Under the pieces are notes generated by a model. It had not been told where the DNA came from, did no database searches, and worked only from the letters and a program-made list of their open reading frames with translations. Below are positions 41,719 to 44,315 of a stretch of 44,315 bases of DNA, piece after piece. This DNA comes from an uncultured Oscillospiraceae bacterium (lineage in GTDB: Bacteria; Bacillota; Clostridia; Oscillospirales; Acutalibacteraceae): assembly GCA_900549055.1 (NCBI GenBank), contig URNB01000007.1:1-44315 (forward strand), written 5' to 3'. A program made the translations under genes and the position numbers. Every line of letters begins with the position of its first letter. The stretch's first letter is position 1.

Positions 41719-42408
41719 ATGATTAATGATATAAAAAATAAGCTGAATGCGATGGCGGAGGCGGACTATCGCGATTTTTCAAAGAAGCTTATTCCCGAGA
41801 CCTCTCTTCCGCTTATCGGCGTGCGCTTGCCTGCCTTAAGGGCTGCGGCGGCGGAAATCGTCAAGAGGGGCAGGGGCGATGAATTTCTTCGCGAATGCGA
41901 TTTTTCAAGCATGGAAATGTGCTTTTTATACGCTTATGTACTCGGTAAAACAAGGGCGGATATAAACGCCCTTATAAAATACTTTGATAATGCCGCTTAT
42001 CATGTCGATAACTGGTCGACCTGCGATATACTGTGCCAGTCCTTTAAACAATGCCGACGGTATCCCGAGCAGGTTTGGGATCGGCTCACGGATTATCTTG
42101 ACTCGGGCAGGACCTATTATATGCGTATAGCGGTTGTTACCATGATGTCGCATTATTTGAACGATGAATATATCGACCGTGTGTTCGCGGCTTTGCGCTC
42201 TGCGCATAATGATGACTATTACTATAAAATGGCGGCTGCCTGGTGCACCGCCACGGCTATGGCAAAATACCGCGATAAAACCTACCGTTTTCTTGAAGAC
42301 TGCGAATTTGATGATTGGACTTATAACAAATCGATTCAAAAAATGCTGGAATCGCGCCGAATATCGGATGAGGATAAAAAGATACTGCGCGCCATGAAAA
42401 GAAAGTGA
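41719..42408 (+). CDS. AlkD-like DNA alkylation repair protein
   Basis: A 229-residue all-helical HEAT-like repeat protein of the DNA alkylation repair family (DNA_alkylation_repair / AlkD). Such enzymes excise N3- and N7-alkylated purines. The motif YHVDNWSTCDILCQ near 92-105 corresponds to the family's conserved Trp-Asp pair, and MAAAWCTATAMAKY near 170 supplies a second conserved Trp. Length is normal (about 215-240). A GGGAAGTG ribosome binding site precedes the ATG. The gene lies just after a terminator, so it needs a promoter in the short gap or readthrough. Confidence 0.85.
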   Translation: MINDIKNKLNAMAEADYRDFSKKLIPETSLPLIGVRLPALRAAAAEIVKRGRGDEFLRECDFSSMEMCFLYAYVLGKTRADINALIKYFDNAAYHVDNWSTCDILCQSFKQCRRYPEQVWDRLTDYLDSGRTYYMRIAVVTMMSHYLNDEYIDRVFAALRSAHNDDYYYKMAAAWCTATAMAKYRDKTYRFLEDCEFDDWTYNKSIQKMLESRRISDEDKKILRAMKRK

Positions 42409-42450
42409 AAATGTATAAGTCGAATTTTGACGAATGCTTTACATAATTTT

Positions 42451-42474
42451 TTTATTCATTTTATTATGAATAAA
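42451..42474. repeat. A+T-only inverted repeat
   Basis: TTTATTCAT and ATGAATAAA form a perfect 9-bp inverted repeat around a 6-nt centre. It could be a weak terminator for the AlkD-like gene or part of an easily melted region next to the DnaA-box-like sites. Confidence 0.5.
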
Positions 42475-42477
42475 CAT

Positions 42478-42576
42478 TTATCCCACTTATAAACACACTT
42501 ATCCACCGAAAATGTCCCGAAAAGCTTAATTTTCCGTTTGAAACGGTGCGTAACTGTGGATATCACGGTGGATAAG
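42478..42576. promoter_or_regulatory. Cluster of DnaA-box-like sites
   Basis: Within 100 nt: TTATCCACC (42499-42507), TGTGGATAT (42555-42563) and GGTGGATAA (42567-42575), each one mismatch from the DnaA box TTATCCACA on one strand or the other. Two weaker sites are TTATCCCAC (42478-42486) and TTATAAACA (42487-42495). CTTATCCACCG (42498-42508) is the exact reverse complement of CGGTGGATAAG (42566-42576). The stretch 42409-42659 has no gene. It may bind DnaA; whether it is an origin, a titration site or regulatory is open. Confidence 0.5.
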
Positions 42577-42659
42577 TAGAAGAACTTTTAAGGTTGTCCA
42601 AGTTGACATAATGCAAAAATTGCAAGAAAATATTCCTAAAATTTCCCACAATTCAAGTG

Positions 42660-43046
42660 CTACAAAAGAATATAAATCAGTGCAAAAAGCAGTTTTTTAT
42701 CTGCCTTTTCGCTGAAAAGAATGAGCAGCAGACCTATAATCAGCGGAAGATCGCCGTCAATATTCAGCATATCCAAAAAGGGCAGCGACGAAAGCCCGCC
42801 TTTACGGGCGGGGGGCAGAGGATTTTCTTCGTTCGGCGCAGGGGATGTCTGCGGGCGGGCTTGCACGGCTTCCTGCCGTGAAGCGGAGGAGCCTTGGCTT
42901 TGTGCCTGATTCCCCCTGCTTTGCAGCCTTACAAAGGGCGGCGTCGGCGGCATGGGCTGCGCAGAGCTTTCGACTGCTTGGCGGCTCATTTCCCGCATTC
43001 TTTCAACTGCGTCCTGCTGTCGGCGCATAAAATCGTTGTCGCTCAT
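42660..43046 (-). CDS. Unknown small membrane protein, third gene of a three-gene operon
   Basis: A 128-residue protein of unknown function. The N-terminal half is hydrophilic and Gln/Pro/Ser/Arg-rich (MSDNDFMRRQQDAVERMRE, then a disordered region). The C-terminus is a compact hydrophobic pair of helices (LPLIIGLLLILF and LLFALIYILL) joined by SEKADKK, so it is probably a membrane hairpin. Its ATG overlaps the stop of the upstream gene in an ATGA junction, indicating translational coupling; GGGGATC lies upstream. Not recognised as any named family. Confidence 0.7.
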   Translation of the reverse strand: MSDNDFMRRQQDAVERMREMSRQAVESSAQPMPPTPPFVRLQSRGNQAQSQGSSASRQEAVQARPQTSPAPNEENPLPPARKGGLSSLPFLDMLNIDGDLPLIIGLLLILFSEKADKKLLFALIYILL

Positions 43047-43396
43047 AAGATCCCCTTCAAAATCCCGCTTTCCTTTATAAACGGCAGCATATCGAGCAAT
43101 TTCAGCAGCCTGATTGCGGTATCCGCCCTTGCCTGTCTCTCCGCGCTTAAATGCGGGCGCAAAGCGTAAATCAGCTGAACGCGCGAATCGTCCGACGTAT
43201 TTTTCATTTTTGAAAAAAGCGAGACTATCTGTTTTATATTTATATCGTCATAGGCGGGAGCGGCGGGCTCGGCAGTATTCTGCGGAGCCGCACCGCCATC
43301 CTCTCCTCCCAAAATGCTCTGCGCCATTTGCCTGACCCGCTCCATGCTGTCGGGGTCGTTCAGTATCGCAGAGAGCTTATCGCCCAGTTCGTCCAT
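43043..43396 (-). CDS. Unknown protein, second gene of a three-gene operon
   Basis: A 117-residue soluble, mostly helical protein of unknown function. N-terminus MDELGDKLSAILNDPDSMER, an Ala/Pro-rich linker near 35-48, then helical segments (IKQIVSLFSKMKNTSDDSR, LLKLLDMLPFIKESGIL). The DPDSMER phrase resembles DKESMER in the upstream protein, which hints that the two are related. Overlaps the first gene by 20 nt and the third by 4 nt. Confidence 0.72.
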   Translation of the reverse strand: MDELGDKLSAILNDPDSMERVRQMAQSILGGEDGGAAPQNTAEPAAPAYDDINIKQIVSLFSKMKNTSDDSRVQLIYALRPHLSAERQARADTAIRLLKLLDMLPFIKESGILKGIL

Positions 43397-43649
43397 CGTT
43401 TTTTCCGCCCTTTAATACCGATTTTAATATCAGCTGCGCCTGCGGGCTTTTAAGCAGCCTTTCCATGCTCTCCTTATCGGACATTACTTTATTCAGTTTT
43501 TCCCTGTCCTCGGGCGACAGACTGTTTATAAGCGCCGAAGCGTCCTTGCTGTCGGCGGCGCGGTTTATACTGTCGCGGCTCAATTTTCCGCCGGACGAGG
43601 AAAGCAGCGCGTCAATAAGCCTTTGCTTGTTTATATCGTTGTTGTTCAT
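43377..43649 (-). CDS. Unknown small protein, first gene of a three-gene operon
   Basis: A 90-residue hydrophilic, helix-rich protein (MNNNDINKQRLIDALLSSSG, SPEDREKLNKVMSDKESMER, SPQAQLILKSVLKGGKN). No membrane helix or signal. AAGGGGGG lies about 8 nt before the ATG. Function unknown. The coupling of the three genes suggests the products act together, possibly with the hairpin membrane protein as anchor; this is inference. Confidence 0.7.
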   Translation of the reverse strand: MNNNDINKQRLIDALLSSSGGKLSRDSINRAADSKDASALINSLSPEDREKLNKVMSDKESMERLLKSPQAQLILKSVLKGGKNDGRTGR

Positions 43650-43709
43650 AAGCTCAACCCCCCTTTAATATATTATGTAAAAAAACAATTTTGTAGAATA
43701 GGTGTTGTA

Positions 43710-44183
43710 ATGAGAATTGTCGTTATTTCGGACTCGCACAGAAGAAGCGGGAATATAAGAAGGATTCTTGACGCGCAGCAAAGCGCCCGCCATATTTTCT
43801 TTTTGGGGGATGTGACGGGAGATATCGAGGATCTTATAAGGCTCTATCCCGATAAGACCTTTCATATTGTGAGCGGAAACTGCGATATTTTTTCTTCATA
43901 CCCCTCTTCCGACATAGCGAATATAGCAGGGCACGGGATATTTTTTACCCACGGGCATACTTTGGGCGTTAAATACGGAACGGAAAGGCTTGTTTCCGCC
44001 GCCCGCGCCGCAGGCTGCGATATTGCGCTTTACGGGCACACTCATGCTTCAAAGGTATTATATGAGGACGGACTGTATGTTGTGAATCCCGGCTCCTGCG
44101 CAGAGCCGCGCGACGGCAGCAAAAGCTATGCCGTTATAGATATTGAAGAAAACGGAATAATGCCGATAATAATAAAAATATAA
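43710..44183 (+). CDS. YfcE/MJ0936-family metallophosphoesterase
   Basis: A 157-residue calcineurin-like phosphodiesterase. Metal-binding motifs in order: SDSH (residues 7-10), GDVTGDIE near 37, GNCD near 60, FTHGH near 79 and GHTH near 109. The family hydrolyses phosphodiesters in vitro with Mn/Ni/Co; the natural substrate is unknown. The ATG at 43710 follows AGGTG at 5-nt spacing; a longer upstream frame has no homology features. It is divergent from the unknown three-gene operon with a 60-nt gap. In many Firmicutes this gene follows rdgB; that cannot be tested here. Confidence 0.9.
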   Translation: MRIVVISDSHRRSGNIRRILDAQQSARHIFFLGDVTGDIEDLIRLYPDKTFHIVSGNCDIFSSYPSSDIANIAGHGIFFTHGHTLGVKYGTERLVSAARAAGCDIALYGHTHASKVLYEDGLYVVNPGSCAEPRDGSKSYAVIDIEENGIMPIIIKI

Positions 44184-44191
44184 AAGTACAA

Positions 44192-44238
44192 AAAATCCCG
44201 TGCGGGCTTCGGTTTTAAAGAAGCTTACACGGGATTTT
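44192..44238 (+). terminator. Intrinsic terminator after the phosphoesterase gene
   Basis: An 11-bp stem (AAAATCCCGTG / CACGGGATTTT) has an inner GCTTC/GAAGC stem and a T-run. It is symmetric enough to work in both directions. The remaining 77 nt to the window end show no gene. Confidence 0.85.
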
Positions 44239-44315
44239 ATATGCGAAACGAGCTTTACGGTCAAGATAGCATTTTCCGTTTATATAATGCCTGCTGAACA
44301 ATTCAAAAGTACCTT

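Overview
The window looks like chromosomal DNA of a spore-forming, anaerobic member of class Clostridia (Bacillota), probably an Oscillospiraceae/Ruminococcaceae-type gut lineage. The evidence is an alpha/beta small acid-soluble spore protein at the left end, a clostridial-style 6S RNA, strong purine-rich ribosome binding sites, A+T-rich consensus sigma-A promoters, and a DUF6110/P-type ATPase pair. The lineage assignment is inference; no 16S rRNA or other taxonomic marker is present.

Left end (1-3450): a spore protein gene on the minus strand; a ~440-nt minus-strand transcription unit (consensus promoter, intrinsic terminator) that carries only tiny reading frames; a divergent ABC exporter; a DUF1292 gene; and 6S RNA with its own promoter and terminator.

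Housekeeping block (3456-17721, all minus strand): twelve tightly packed genes in the order polA, a fused arginine-phosphatase/RimI gene, tsaD, a diacylglycerol-kinase-like gene, mreB, mreC, mreD, mrdA (PBP2), a minD-like ATPase, mgsA, hisS, aspS. A sigma-A promoter precedes polA. A second one abuts the mrdA stop codon and should drive minD-mgsA-hisS-aspS separately. The block covers DNA repair and replication, tRNA t6A modification, rod-shape/elongasome functions and tRNA charging.

Carbohydrate/surface locus (17755-37646, all plus strand): eleven genes apparently in one operon. They are a substrate-binding protein with two fused carbohydrate-binding-like domains, two permeases, an NHL-repeat/YIP1 membrane protein, a DUF5696 lipoprotein, two more permeases, a lipoprotein substrate-binding protein, two paralogous parallel beta-helix proteins (one lipoprotein, one without any export signal), and a 1414-residue BspA-like leucine-rich-repeat protein anchored by a C-terminal membrane helix. 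No transport ATPase, regulator or recognisable glycoside hydrolase is present, so the permeases probably share a distant MsmX/MsmK-type ATPase. The substrate and the roles of several members are unknown. This is the most interesting system in the window.

Right end (37672-44238): a P1B-like ATPase with a non-canonical SCA motif and its DUF6110 partner on the minus strand; a DUF348/G5/3D cell-wall protein; an AlkD-like DNA glycosylase; a cluster of DnaA-box-like sites; a three-gene unknown operon; and a YfcE-type phosphodiesterase. No CRISPR array, insertion sequence, prophage gene, tRNA or rRNA was recognised.
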